DNA of 64,000 nt, from assembly GCA_032173965.1 (NCBI GenBank), contig CM063284.1:118022410-118086409 (forward strand). Direction: 5' to 3'. The notes beneath the pieces were generated by a model. It searched no databases and had not been told where the DNA came from. It worked only from the letters and a program-made list of their open reading frames with translations. Shown in pieces: positions 26,971-39,366 of the stretch. This DNA is from Sitta carolinensis. Its lineage: Eukaryota > Chordata > Aves > Passeriformes > Sittidae. The position numbers were made by a program, and so were the translations under genes. Every line of letters starts with the position of its first letter. Position 1 is the stretch's first letter.

Positions 26971-29900
26971 GAATTGCAGAGGGAATAATTTTTACAAACC
27001 CTGTCATTGATGTAGCTCACATCAGATATGTGTTAACTTTCCAAGCAGTTATAAACCCTGATGAGGAACCTTTTTCCAGGTTCAGTCTGTATTTTCTTTA
27101 TCTGAAAAACTTTACGATGCAAACCTTAGGAGAAGGATTTAATTGCAATAGGGACACAACAATATTTGTTCCACTTTTCTCCACCATCCTCTTCCCCTAA
27201 GGCAGTGGTTTCAATCGTGGTCAGGCTGAGCCTCTTCTTCCTAGTAATTTGCAGCATCTACACTTCAAGGAAGGAGTCAGATAATACCCCAGCCTTTTCC
27301 ACAAACTGTTGGTTAAAATCTGTGACCATTTTCAGTCATGGACATTCAATGAACACTAGCAGCCAAAAATATGCATCAATTTGAGCAAGAAACCGTGGAA
27401 TTGTACTACACCTAAGAAAGTTAGCAGGAGACTGCCCCTGGAGATCTCAAGGGCCCTTCTCTGACTCGGGTAGCATCCCTGCTAGAAGACAAATTGGGAG
27501 TTATCTTCACCTGACATCTCACCTCCTGCTCCATGAGACTGTTAGTGGAAAAACAGCTTGAAAACACCAAAAGAAAACCGCATAAAGCTGGGGCTGAGGT
27601 AAGACATTTTATGAAGGCAAAAGAGAATAATCTGCACAGTCTCCAGGCTAGGAAATCATCAGCTTTTGCCATAGCAGAAATACTTTCATGGAGCAGCAAA
27701 AAGGAAACGCTCTCTGGAGAAAACACATTCCCCAGCAAACAGCCTAGATAGGCTTTTCTTCACTAACCAGTATGAGGGAGATCTCTCTTAGCATGCAAAA
27801 GGCACTGAGACTCATTTGACATTGAGTTTAACTCAAATTAATTTTTTTCTGTGATTACAGAAACTTTTGTTCTACTTTTGTTTCTTCACCATCTGTGATA
27901 TGAAACCTGGCACAGACTCCAATTAGTTTCCTTTGTGTTATTACTGCCACAAGCACTCAAACGATAAGCATTTACACAACAGGAAATTCCTCTTCCTTTC
28001 TACCCTATCTCCGAGAAAACTGGTACTGAACACACCCTCAAATCTTGTAATGCCAGGTTACATCAACTGCATTACAGAAGAAGGCAACAGCAGATTAAGT
28101 CAATACAACACCTTTTCTGACAAAATTTTAAGTCAATACACCACCTTTTCTGCTCCAGTCAAGAGCCTGAGAGGAAACAGAGGGGAAGCACCTTATGCCA
28201 AAAAAGGTGAAATCCTGTAACATCTGCTTAAGGAGCGTAAGTGATGAATTTAGGAAGTTCTCTTCTCCAGGATAAACAAACCCTCATTATGTTCCTAGAC
28301 GTGTAACTCTCAACAGCCATGAAGGTAGTTGTGCTTCACCTCAGCCAAGCAGGGCAGAGGCATCACCCAGCAAAACACACATTCAGAACTCTCAAGGGCA
28401 AGTAAGTGGTGTTTATTTACTTACTTAAGCTCTCCATTTATATATACACACACTTGCCTACTGTAGTGATCTTGATGGAATCCATGCAGGACTGTGGCTA
28501 AGATGTCAAACTTGATCATTCTGGTAAAGTTTATCTTGGTACCTTAAACACAACAATCTCCTTATACAGGGTTTGCACACTGCTACAAGCACACCAACAT
28601 TAAGGCAACATATTAACTTATATAAGAGCACATTCCTGCCTGAAGTACCAACATTTCTCCCAGCATAGGCAAGCTCCACATGGTCTGCTCTTCTGTCCAA
28701 ATGGCTATGATCCATGACCAGGAATATAGCCTTGACTTTGGCATTTATTTATGGAGTAATTTGTCAACACTCACTATGTCAACAGGTTCCCAGATGTTTA
28801 CAGTGGAGTCCTGAGGGAGGGTAGGGGGTAGCCCACCTGCAGCAGGGTTTGTTAGGTTCAAATAGAAAAAAGGGAAAGAAGAAATCTGTGGAGGACACAC
28901 AGGAATGGATGAACTGATAGGTCTGATAAGGGGAGATCACAGACTTGTGCCAAATCTGAGAAGTATGAACTAAGCTCTAACCCCATTTTTTAATCCACTG
29001 CACTCTTAGAACATCTTTTCTTCCCACAGATCAGAAACGGTTGTTGAACATCAGCATGCTGCTGCTAGGTACCTCTACAGACCATGCATAATTTCTTTCT
29101 TTATGCTAAAAGAAAAAGAATTAATTGCAAATTTTACTGGAGCAGGATAGTACCTCAACACCAACACCTTCTGCTGAGGGCTGTACCACACAGAGGTTGA
29201 TGGGTTTCACCATTTGTTATTCACCAGTTGCTTGCTCACTAGTGCTTTGTACAGTTCTTTGAGAAACAGCACAGGCTTTCAAGTAGTAAATTAATCAAAC
29301 AGCAATTTGGGTTTTGGGAAAAGACACCATGCCTTCTTGTGAGGTCTTCTGCATAACATCATTCTGCTGTGACACAAACATCTTAACCATTCTGCTGCAA
29401 AGAGTGGACTTGAAAAACTCTACAGCCATAAGGGCTATAAAAATAATTCAAAATGGGTTCTTCTGATCATTTTTTCCAATCACATCTGGCTGAAAACTTT
29501 ACAAGCAACAGCTCTGCCTGTTTCTATTTTCAAAAATTCTGTCTTTTACAATTGTTCTAGAATTCAAACTAATGACAGGCACAATTTTATAATATGGCTG
29601 AGGCAGTATCTTCTAGCCTTAAAAAGACACCCAATCCCATTTGTCTTCCTGCTCCCCTTTTGTTTTCTGTGCTGTTGTTCTTTAGGGAGCTAGACTAGCA
29701 GCAAACTAAACCTATTTAAAAAATAGTTTTTACACATTTTACTCCCAGAATAAGCTCACAGAGGGTAAGATAAGCAACATGGATGATAATGAGGATGAGG
29801 AGTGACCTGTCGAGCAACACCTGTCCATTTCATAAACTGAACTGAAGCATGAAGCAGCATCGCAGACTACTCTTGTCAAGCAGTTTGTGTTATGGGATGA

Positions 29901-30579
29901 CCCCACTCAAACACTGGGATGGATAGGATAGATGTCTCACTTAAGGAATGGATGGGGCTCTCTAAGTCAATAACCCATCTCTGTTTACATATACCATCTG
30001 GGATCAAAACATGAATTTTCACTGTTTTTCAATTCATTCTATATGTGGTCCCAATGTCAGAGGTATTGGTCTAAAAATTGCCAGACTGCCTTTCTAACTT
30101 TTTTTAGAACCTAGTAGTGCAATTTATTTTCTGCATTTGCTTGTCTACATCTTCCAAAATAACTTACAACTAATAGAAAAAGTAACAGTGTACTATGCAG
30201 AATTACATCTATTATTTTCTACGCATCTCATTTTATGAATTAAAAATAAGTAAACAATCCAGTGAATACTCATCCCTCCCCTTCTTAACTCCTCCTCCGT
30301 CAGCCTTTACATACATCTATTCTTCAGCTGCAGAAGAGACACTGAAGAGCATCAACTACTGGCTTCACGTGGCTGAGCATTTCACTTCAAGTTAAAAATA
30401 CCTGGAAAAATGTCACCATATAAAGCAACAGGTATTCAGAAAGCATAGTTCCATAATCCTTCAAAAAACCCTGTAAGCTCTTTTTGAAATGTCCCAGAAC
30501 ACGTGTGTACCTTGTTCATAGACTGTACACTTGAAAGAAGCTAAACACAACAGCATGAGAAACACTGAGAATAGTCACT
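26971..30579. other. Non-coding, intron-like DNA next to the CpG island
   Basis: No supported gene. It contains a 33-bp tandem duplication at 28096-28153. The minus-strand 105-codon frame at 27738-27421 and the plus-strand 95-codon frame at 27933-28220 have no recognisable domain. GC content rises sharply only at about 30580. Confidence 0.55.
28096..28153. repeat. 33-bp tandem duplication
   Basis: AAGTCAATACAACACC and AAGTCAATACACCACC, each followed by TTTTCTG, start 33 bp apart at 28097 and 28130. Because 33 is a multiple of three, an overlapping plus-strand frame shows LSQYNTFS then LSQYTTFS, but no other sign of coding is present. It is probably a simple local duplication. Confidence 0.85.
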
Positions 30580-30989
30580 AGAATGCCCACGGCCCGAGCT
30601 ACACGGCACAGCGAGACGGGCAGCGAGGGCCGCTGTCGCAGCCCCGCGGCCGCAGGTACGGCAGGCGCCCCTGGGGCTCCGCGGTTCGGCTGCCGCGGGC
30701 CGCCCCGGGTCCCTCCGGCTGCATGGTGCGCAGAGCTCACGTTCACCTTCTCGGCAAACCCTCGTACGCCAAACGGCCCGCGGATGTACAACGTCCTCAG
30801 CTCCTTTCGGAGCACGGGACTCCAGGCACCCCGGGAAGCGAGACCAGAATCCCACGTGCCGGCGGCCGCGCCTGCCCGAGGTCAGGAGAGGAGGCCGCCC
30901 GCCCGCCGCTCCTCCCCGACTCTCCCTCGCCCCCGGCGGCGCAGCTGCCGCCCGCGGCCCCGCGCTCGCCCCGGCCGCCGCCGTCCCCG

Positions 30990-31028
30990 GGGCCGCCATC
31001 CCGGGGGCCGCCATCCCGCGGGGCCGCC
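30990..31028. repeat. Short GC-rich 15-bp tandem repeat in the CpG island
   Basis: GGCCGCCATCCCGSG is repeated about two and a half times. It lies in the proximal intron of the CYP7-like gene, and is likely a replication-slippage product. In the minus-strand read-through frame it would give MAAPG repeats, but that frame is beyond the splice donor and is not thought to be translated. Confidence 0.75.
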
Positions 31029-31189
31029 GCCCCCGGCCCGGCGGGCGCTGATAGGGCGGCCCTGCGCGGAGGGGCGGGCGGAGCGCAGCGCGGCCCAATG
31101 CGCGGCTCGTCGGCGTCGCGCCCGCCCGGCCGCCCCGCTCCCCCGGCCCGGCCGTGCAGGAATGCGGCGGCCGCCCCCCGCCCCGGTAC

Positions 31190-31284
31190 CTTCTCCTCCT
31201 GCAGAGTAGGCACACGGCCCAGAGCAGCAGGGCGGCGGCGGCCGCCCCGCCGTAGGTGCCGAGCGACAGCGTGTCGGGGCCCAT
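31190..31284 (-). CDS. CYP7B1: First coding exon of a CYP7-family cytochrome P450, probably CYP7B1 (partial gene)
   Basis: Seen: an ATG at 31284 in a near-ideal Kozak context (GCCGCCAGCATGG) opens 31 codons plus two bases. The residues are a short polar N-terminus (MGPDTLSLGTYGG), a hydrophobic anchor (AAAAALLLWAVCLLC) and an arginine run, then AGAAG followed by GTACCG as donor. Known: CYP7A1 and CYP7B1 have very short first exons that encode only the ER signal anchor and end inside an arginine just before the PGEPPL-type hinge; CYP7B1 is an ER oxysterol and steroid 7-alpha-hydroxylase in bile-acid synthesis and neurosteroid turnover, about 500 residues long. Inferred: the phase, the basic stop-transfer run and the CpG-island promoter fit CYP7B1 better than CYP7A1. 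No exon 2 with the hinge motif was seen leftward to position 1, as expected if intron 1 is huge. The donor is weak after +3. Alternatives are PTGIS, whose exon 1 is similar, or an unrelated single-pass protein. Confidence 0.58.
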
Positions 31285-31860
31285 GCTGGCGGCGCTCGCC
31301 TCGGCGGCTGCTGGTGCCTCGCCGCCGCCGCCGGCGGGGAGGAAAGTTTCGCCCGTCCTCCCGCTCCCGGCAGGAGAGGCGCCCGGCCGGTCGTCCCTCC
31401 CCGCCCACCCCGAACCCAGGGGGCTGGGTTTGGCTGATCGAAGCCGGACTCGGCGAGCGGGCCCGGTGCGACCCGGCCGGCTCCTCCCCGGGGAGCGCCC
31501 GGCGCGGGGAGGGTCGCGCCCGCCCGCCCCCGCGGCTTCCCGGCGGCGGCGGAGGGGGAGCCCCAGCCTTCGGCTTGCCGGGAAAATGCTCCGATGCGGC
31601 GGGAGGGTGCCAGAACGGAGACCCGGGAATGATGAGGGGAATCTGAGTGCTCCCCGCCCTTCGATCCCTTTCAGCTGTCACCGCACCCTGGGAAGGTTTC
31701 GGTGCCCCGCAGACGTCGCCTCGGTGGCGGAGTGGTGGTGGCGTGTCCCCAGTGCGAACGGTGCCACACTCGGAAGGGTAGCAGCTCTGGCAGCCCTTTG
31801 ACCACTTGGTTTTGATACAGACACCCGCTATGTGTCCCCTTAAAAAGCAAGGCAACATCC
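31285..31860 (-). promoter_or_regulatory. Putative core promoter and 5' UTR of the minus-strand gene
   Basis: This is the DNA directly upstream of the minus-strand ATG. Minus-strand GC boxes lie near 31400-31415, 31521-31532 and 31650-31660. I see no convincing TATA box at a useful distance. TATA-less, Sp1-driven control has been reported for the human CYP7B1 promoter, so the layout agrees with the gene call. The exact transcription start cannot be placed from sequence. The island also could fire divergently toward the right, but no convincing plus-strand first exon was found. Confidence 0.55.
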
Positions 31861-34038
31861 CACAGCTTCATAAAACTTAATCTGAGGTATGATAAATGAG
31901 CTACAAATAGCGAGGGTTGGTTCTTAACGCTGTAGGAGAAGAAACTGGATCCAGTCCTCACACTCTGCCAGCCCCTCTGGTGTGTAATGTACAAGTACAG
32001 GAGAGGAGGAGGTGAGAGACAAAAAACTGAGGCAATAGGGAGATCCCCAGCGCGAAGGAGTGATATGAGGTGGATTAGCAAAGAGGTCCAGGGAGTTCAG
32101 TACTTCATAGGGCAGGGACTCACAAACCAGCAGGGCAGCAGTAGTACCTTGCCGCTCCGTTGCCATACGGTACAAGGTACACTCAAATGTTGCTGTGGTA
32201 TAAGACAGTCTTCAATGCAAATTCACACTGAGAGATGGAGTAAGATCCTCCAGGTTTTGGAATTGTGGTTTGATTGAATGCTGACAGACAGGTTCGTGCT
32301 CATTTTCGGCCGCATGCAGTATCATATGTTGTACGTTTCATAATGCTTGGTGGTTTATATATTCCTTTCATCTTGGAAACAAATTATAGAACAACAGTCT
32401 TCTGATTTGTCCTGTTGCAAGTTTTTTCAGAATTGTAGAGTCCCAAATGTATCTTAGCAGATAAAAAAAGCCAGTTAACAAAAAACCTTCCTTAGCAGAT
32501 TTCATGATTTGCTGTGGCATATCTGAGGGTTTGAAGTCATCAGATCTGTGTGTTTTCTTTCTCAGACATTCCTTTTAGTTGCAGTGAAATATTTAAAAAT
32601 GCCATTGTATTAATCAGGAAAAATCTACTTAGTTTGTCCCACATTAAAAGTGACCCAAATCTGCGCAACATTGCTTAAACCCATCAGCTCTCTATCTCTC
32701 CTAAATCAAAAAATCAGACACCCTTATTGTGCAATGTGGTGCATGGAGGGAAACCATCAAAGAAACTAATGCTTCACTTTTAGTTCTTTAGAACTTCTTG
32801 CAGGTAACTGTGTTTGAAATCCCCAGCTTGGGAATCCCAAGGGGTTTCTTAGCTACTAGTCCTGTAAATTCACAGAGAAGGACTAACTCAGAACTAAAAA
32901 GTGTTGCACTGTCAGATGTTACACAGTGAAATATTACTCATTTTACCAGTGGCTGCTGTGAAAAATTTAGTGTTTCAGTTCAGTTTGGTGAGAAATAATT
33001 GTCCAAATACAATTAAATAGCTGTGGCAGCTAGAGTAAGCCCTCACTCATAATCAAAACATCAAAAACACCAAGATCACTATAGTTCTTCCAAAGGGAGA
33101 TTGAGTGTTACAACAATCATTTTTAGTTTGCATTTTTTATGTTTGCTGAGAGTTACTGTCTCATGTCAATTGCAGATGAAAAGAAAACCCACCCCCACAC
33201 CAAAAAGCATTTTGAACCACACCACAAGCACTTTAAAATCAGGGAACAAACCCTGAAATATCCTAAATCCCTAGGAATACTGAGTACTGTTCTATGACAA
33301 CCATTAAAAAGTCCAAGAGGATTGATTAAATTCTTAACTAGCGAAGGAATCTCAAAGAGAAGCTAAAACGTATTTAAGTTTGATGTCTTATATATAGTAT
33401 GAATTACGTCAATGCAAATCCAACTGAATGATATTTACATATAACATTCCAGTTAAAATTATAATAGATGTATCCATAGATATTGGCATCTCAACTTACT
33501 GGAGAAAGAGGGTGAGGCTGAACAGTTCCCTTTCATATAGCTCTAGCAGGAAAGAGAAAATTAATTTAACTTTCAGAAGGTGCAAGACTAGTCTTATAAT
33601 AATGTGGTCTCTTGTTAGGAAAGTAGTTTATTAAGAATTGGAGGGATTTTCAGTTTCAAGCTGTCATGAGATCTTTATAGAGCTCCTGCTGCAGCATGAT
33701 CATGAGGAAAAAGAATGCAAGAATTATTATTTGCAAATATATTTGGAAATGGATAATTTTACTCTCCAGCTGGATACAACTGTGTTCAGTTGTTATCGTT
33801 ACTGGTGGGGTGTAATTGCTGTTGTTCCATGATGGTAGTAGTGGCTCCTGGACAAATTTCTTCATGTGTCCTTTGTATGTATTAGAAAACTTCCAGAAAC
33901 AGCTGCAGGCTGGAGAGAGGTGAAAGCATTTACAAATACTTATGGATTTGGGGGGGATGGTGAATTCATAAAGTAAGCTTGGAGGGCTTTTCAGTTGGAA
34001 ATATTTCAGAGAGGTTCCTAATACTATGGTAAGAAGCC

Positions 34039-34039
<1 letters not shown>
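31861..34039. other. Upstream non-coding DNA
   Basis: The first 2 kb right of the CpG island. It is AT-rich, with no gene, no clear transposon and no open frame above about 100 codons beyond the GC-rich edge. It may hold distal promoter elements of the minus-strand gene, but none stands out by sequence. Confidence 0.55.
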
Positions 34040-34074
<35 letters not shown>

Positions 34075-34075
34075 T

Positions 34076-34142
<67 letters not shown>
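34040..34142. repeat. Compound microsatellite (GA)n then (GATA)n
   Basis: A GA dinucleotide tract at 34040-34074 has one A interruption at 34061, and passes directly into an uninterrupted GATA tract at 34076-34142, nearly 17 units. Long pure GATA arrays mutate fast, so this is likely polymorphic. It lies about 2.8 kb upstream of the presumed translation start. Confidence 0.98.
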
Positions 34143-37100
34143 GCTCAGCTACATTTCTCCTGTTTAAATTGTGAACATTCTGTACATATGCTACAGTTCA
34201 AAATGCATACTGTGTGTATGTTTCATACTGCCAATGTTGTAAGATGATATAGATCATATTTTTTTGTCTTATGAAAATGCAGAAGACTCAAAATAAACTT
34301 TGAACAGTATATACTGCAATCTGTACAGTATTTTACACATCACAGTGTGATTTTGCTATATGCAGCACATGGACAAATGCCTGTTCTACTGGGGAGCTTT
34401 CATGTGCACAAGGATTTAAACTCCCAGTCTTAGACAAGAGCAGATTCTCTACCATTGAAACACCAGTGACATATGTGTTATAAGCAACAGTGGGAACAAG
34501 GCTTACTTTTCCACTCACCCAGCACTACTCATTCAAAGGTTATTTTCAACAGTTTATAGCTTTGATCTGCTACAACCATTGCAGTTGCAATACTGCAAGG
34601 CCATTATTGCCTTCAGCTTAAATGTGCCTGAATTATTTCAACCAAAAAAAAAATTTATGTATTTCGGTGAACAATGCTAAAGAAAAATACCCATGGTAAC
34701 ATTTTTTGTGATTTTGAGAAATTGCAGTGGCATTAGACTTTGAAATGGGGTCAACAAATTAACCTCTATGTCAAAGATAATCTGTCCAAATTTATTTAGG
34801 TTATAAGCCCCACAAGAAAAGAGGTTTTGTACACTCTAATGACCTGCCGGACCTTTGGGGCTTCATTCTGTGAAGATGCCACTGGAACTGGGTCTGCTTC
34901 CAGCTCTTAGCTCAGCAGCTGTTTTCTCTGGAAGTGAAGCTCTGAGCTAATAGAGATCAGGCTGAATTCAGGGCAATGAAACTAAAAGCCTTTTTGTTCC
35001 CTGCTCTCCCGTCTCCCTTCCTGCTAGAACACAGGCAAAGGAAAATGCAGTGATTTAAGTGTAGGACGAAAAGGCTTACAGACCTCTTAAATCTTGCTTG
35101 ATTCAAGACTAATAATTTGATTCTCACTTTGTATTCTCTCGTTCAAGTACACACCAATCTGCATTTAATGCTTTTGTAACACAGCACTGCAGGCTCTCTC
35201 CCATGGCCTCCTGTGTCAATCACAGCTGATCAGCCTGAGCTCCGAACAAGATCCCACGCTGAGAAGTCCCATTCATCTGTCCCTGCGCGTCAAATGTCTT
35301 GGTCCCATTTCCCACTATCATGTGGAATGCCATGCTAAACGCGTACTTACTACATACACCAACATATGGACTCATCAGAAAAAAAAAAAAAAAAAAGAAG
35401 CTGAGAGGTCTACAGGGACAAGAACAGAAACTGAATAGATAAAGAGATTCTGAATGGGAGCCAGGAAGGGGAAGAAAGGAGGATTAGGAACATATGAAGG
35501 GAAACTGAGGATGAATAGGCAAGATGAAATCTGGGACCCAAAGGAAAGGAGATGACAGTAAGAATAGAAAAGATTTTGAGGAGGCATGTGACAGACTGGC
35601 AGCTGTCTCAGTGTAGAGATTCAGATGTAGAATTGTGATATGACTCAAACGTGAAATCCAAGAACAGAGATGGAACTGGAAATGAGTGGGAATGTCAGTG
35701 TGGGAGGGCAGAAGCCAAGAGGACTTAGGTAAAAAACTTCTGAGATGGTTCCTACAGTTTGCAGGCTGAGTCTCACTGGGAAAGAAGAAAGGGATTTGGG
35801 TCGAAAATTGTCTCTGGGAAAACATAAAAGTGATGGGAAAGATGACCAAGATAAGGATGGCCCAACAGAAAATGCTATGTCTTCCTGGCTGCAATTTTAC
35901 TTTGTACAACTGCAGAGCCTCGAAAGACATGGTCCTGTTTCCCCATACTGCCATCTGTGCCACAAGTCATGCAAGCCCATCTTTCCCCTTCGGTTACAGC
36001 TATCATGTGGTCACAGTGAGATCTGGTTACTTCATAAAACTCATTCGCTGAAGGAGAAGAAGGAATAGCTAGCATGCTACCAGATAAGCCATTGATTCCA
36101 CTCATTCTGAAGCTGTGTCTTTACTTTTGCATGAAAATAGACTGTCCATCTAAGATGTGGACTATGGAAAAGTGAGGCATCCTGTTCTGGGAGTTAAATA
36201 AAAAGGGAGCTGTGTTACAAATGCCATGTGGAAGAATTTTAACATTTTCACGTTGGATTTTTAATGACAAAACTTTAATATATACACGTATCTACAAGGA
36301 AGTAATTAAGAAATGAGCTTTATAGATAAACCTAGATTATGAAGTCAAACAGACTAGAGAACTCCTGCTCCTTCTTTGTTGCAGATGGAAACCTAGTGAG
36401 AAAAGATGACTGCTAGAGCAGTGCCTGTCCTGGCTAAGTTAATTAAAGATTCTCCTTCACAGTTATATTCCATCCATTTCTGTGGATAATTTCTGCACCA
36501 TCATACCATGGCTAATTATCTGAAAGACCCTCATTTTCTGCAGGTCAATTTGAGAGCTTAAGTCTGACTTCTCAAAGTGCTAAGCCCATCAAAAGCAATA
36601 CTTATCTATAGTATCTAGCTACAAAAACAGTGGTGTATTGAGGACTTGCCCTTCAAACATGTAGAGCTCTTAGCATAAAAAAACCCCAGCATTTAACTTC
36701 CCTACTGATAAGCATCCATAGAAATACTAATGCTGTCGAACCCTAAACATTTATATTTGATTTATAATTTGCAATATAATAAGGTACTCAGTTGTACGCA
36801 CTGAGTAACCTAACAAAACTTTGAAGAATGCTGTGTTCCCTGCACAAGATTATATATTCAGATTTTGGCAAAGTTATAGTAAAAATTAATGTAACTACAT
36901 TATATTTACCTTGATTAAAGGCCTACAATTCTGGGATTCTTTTAAACTTTATAATAGCTGACTTTGTAACCTTCAAAATGTACTTTTTATTTTTCAATTC
37001 TGTAATTCAATTTAATTTATCTTGGGTATACTGCAGTCTTTGCTAGCAGTAAATATTTGGGACAACTAAAGAGTGTTTGTACTATTATAAAAACAAATAT

Positions 37101-39366
37101 CATGTATTAACTCATTAGCTGGCAGGTGTATGTATATAAACAACATCTGGACATTTTTCATTTCTCTGGAGTACTGAACATAGCTATAGCTCAAACTGGA
37201 AGATAGGAGAGGGGAGGGGAGGAGAGAAAAAGGAATGTACGTAAAGAAAACATAAAATATGCAGCTCTCAAAATCCTGTCCATGATAAGGATCAGTCAAC
37301 AGTAGGGTGAATATCCTGTTGCAAACAGAAACAGTTCAAAAGAAAGTCTAAAGAGTACACAGTTCCCCAAGTGAGAAAAATGAATGACTGAAGACTGTAG
37401 ATGAAAAATCCCAGAACTATTAAAAAGTGTGTTATTGATGGACTGTGATGTAAGAATACCATATGAGCCAATGGTTAGACATAGAAGCCGTGAAAAAGGA
37501 GACAGTGAAATCCAGACAAGTTTGTCATCATGATCAAGTTTGTCAAGGATGATCATACAACTGTGATTCCACCCACAGACATTTCTGAAACCCTGCACAG
37601 GGAAATGCAGGAAATACATGCTCACAAACCAAATAAAGTCGGTGGCTGGGATATTGCCCTAAAATGAGTAAGCATTCGTGTCATAAATGCTAGCCATTGC
37701 AAAACAGGACAGATACATATGGCAAATACATTTTAAAAAATAGAAGTGTTTAAACAGGAGACTAGACCTCCTAAACTGAAATAAAATCGGTAATACACTT
37801 AAAAACTTGTGAGGTGTCTTGGCAAGAGCAAACAAGGTGGAGCAGTGCTGGTCAGATCAAAGTGCAGTAGAAAATGTTTCAAAAGCAATGCTAAATTACT
37901 GCTTACATACAAGATAATTAGCATTAAAATGCAGTGTAATTATCAACTAAAATCATGTGAAAAAGTGGAGATATGCACTAGTTCCAAATGCATGTTTGTG
38001 TTTTAACATTCACACTGTGAAGAAATGCGGTTAACAAATAAGGTTCGAAGGAGGAAAAGCTCACATAGACTTAAAATATGACTTAAATAATATGACTCAG
38101 TCAGACAATTTCTAAGTCCTGCTATATTAGACTAGAGCTACAAAGATTCCCAAGGTGCTAACTATGCTCCTGCACAACGAATTTTTCTTCTTATTTTTAA
38201 TTTCTGGACCACAGATTATTGATAACTCCCTATTATGGATTAAAAAGCTACAGCTTTTTAAACCATGCCTTTAAATTTGTGTTCTTTGGGCTCTGTTAAC
38301 TTACTGCAGTGCTTGTTCCTCTGATATTGCTTGATGTTGGTGATCTTGCTGCTCAGTAACATCATTAAGATATTTTTTAAAAGATTTGCACTTATATTTT
38401 ATTGTAGGTAAAATTTGAATTAAGCCAAACTTTGTGAAAAGCAAAAAGCAAAACATTGTAGCACAGTAAATTTGAAACATATCTGGAGAGTCCAGAACTT
38501 GGCTTAGCAATCAGTAGCTCCGAGTTAATGTGCAATCAGTTAAATCAAAGGTACTTGGTATTACTCAGCACTTTTTATGATTGACTTTTAAAAACCAAAT
38601 CAGATGTACTTCAAGATGGCTTGTTTCTTTTCCAATATTCTCTATGTTTATTACTCTAACTGTTTCTTCTTCTTGGGAATGGCTTCATTCGAAGCCAAAA
38701 CAGAAACTTTTGAATCTCAAAGTTCACCAGCAGATTAAAACCTGGAGTTGTTTTCTTCCACCTATCTGGGACATTTTTGACTGACCCTCCCATTATTGAG
38801 GTGAACACTTTTGATTTGCCCATGAATCAGCTCCTGATCCACCAGTTTTCAATTGCCCTTTTTAAAGTAAAGCGAATCTGAATGATTCATTTCATATTTA
38901 ATGAGCAAGGCTCAGCTTGTTCCTGGGCATGTACATTCTTGTGCCAGAGACCTCAAGGCAAGACCCGAGGCATAGGCTAATGGCCCGCCATTATGTTTCT
39001 CAGATTGTGATCTTGTGCTGCAGGTCTGTCAAAGCCTGAAGTCCTAAAACTGTTTGGGTTGCTAAATATGCGAGTCCCTGTGTCTGGGGCACACCTATGG
39101 GAGGTGGTGTGATTAGAGGAATTGGGTGGAGTATAGGGTAGAGTCTGTACTTTGGACTCTATCCTAAATAGATACTTTTGCTAAATTAAATGTTCCAGTG
39201 AGTGGATAGAGACTAAGTTCAGGCAGGTCTGAAATGGGACCTCAGAAGTTACTTTATCTCAATTTTTCCCTAAAGGCCAAGCGAGCAGAGATCCTTTAGG
39301 AGGGGAAGTGGGAACTAGGTTTGCAGCCAGCCTATGCCCACAGTTACTTTCCATGTTTGTTACAAG
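34143..39366. other. Non-coding intergenic DNA
   Basis: No supported gene. A pure 18-nt A-run at 35380-35397 is followed by a purine-rich stretch to about 35560. The antisense of that stretch gives a 159-codon minus-strand frame (35963-35484) that has skewed, low-complexity composition and no domain. The piece at 38930-39320 differs in texture from its flanks and might be an unidentified repeat abutting the CR1 remnant. Confidence 0.5.

Larger units (their letters stand above)
30580..31760. promoter_or_regulatory. CpG island covering exon 1, proximal intron 1 and promoter
   Basis: About 1.2 kb of very GC- and CpG-rich sequence with abrupt edges against AT-rich flanks. It holds many GGGCGG/CCGCCC boxes, a palindromic E-box CACGTG at 30853-30858 and a CCAAT on the plus strand near 31095. 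The long open frames on both strands here (up to about 350 codons) are arginine-, proline- and alanine-rich and come from lack of AT-rich stop codons, not from genes. The island spans the CYP7-like exon, with most of its length inside the intron side, typical of a vertebrate CpG-island promoter. Confidence 0.9.

Noticed and set aside
30583..31858. Several long open frames (181-353 codons) on both strands of the CpG island
   Set aside because: They overlap in multiple frames and are Arg/Pro/Ala/Gly-rich because GC-rich DNA lacks stop codons. Only the first 31 codons of the minus-strand frame at 31284 have start, membrane and splice logic.
35484..35963. 159-codon minus-strand frame
   Set aside because: It lies antisense to a purine-rich stretch, giving a Ser/Phe/Leu/Pro-skewed product with no domain, no promoter context and no splice logic.
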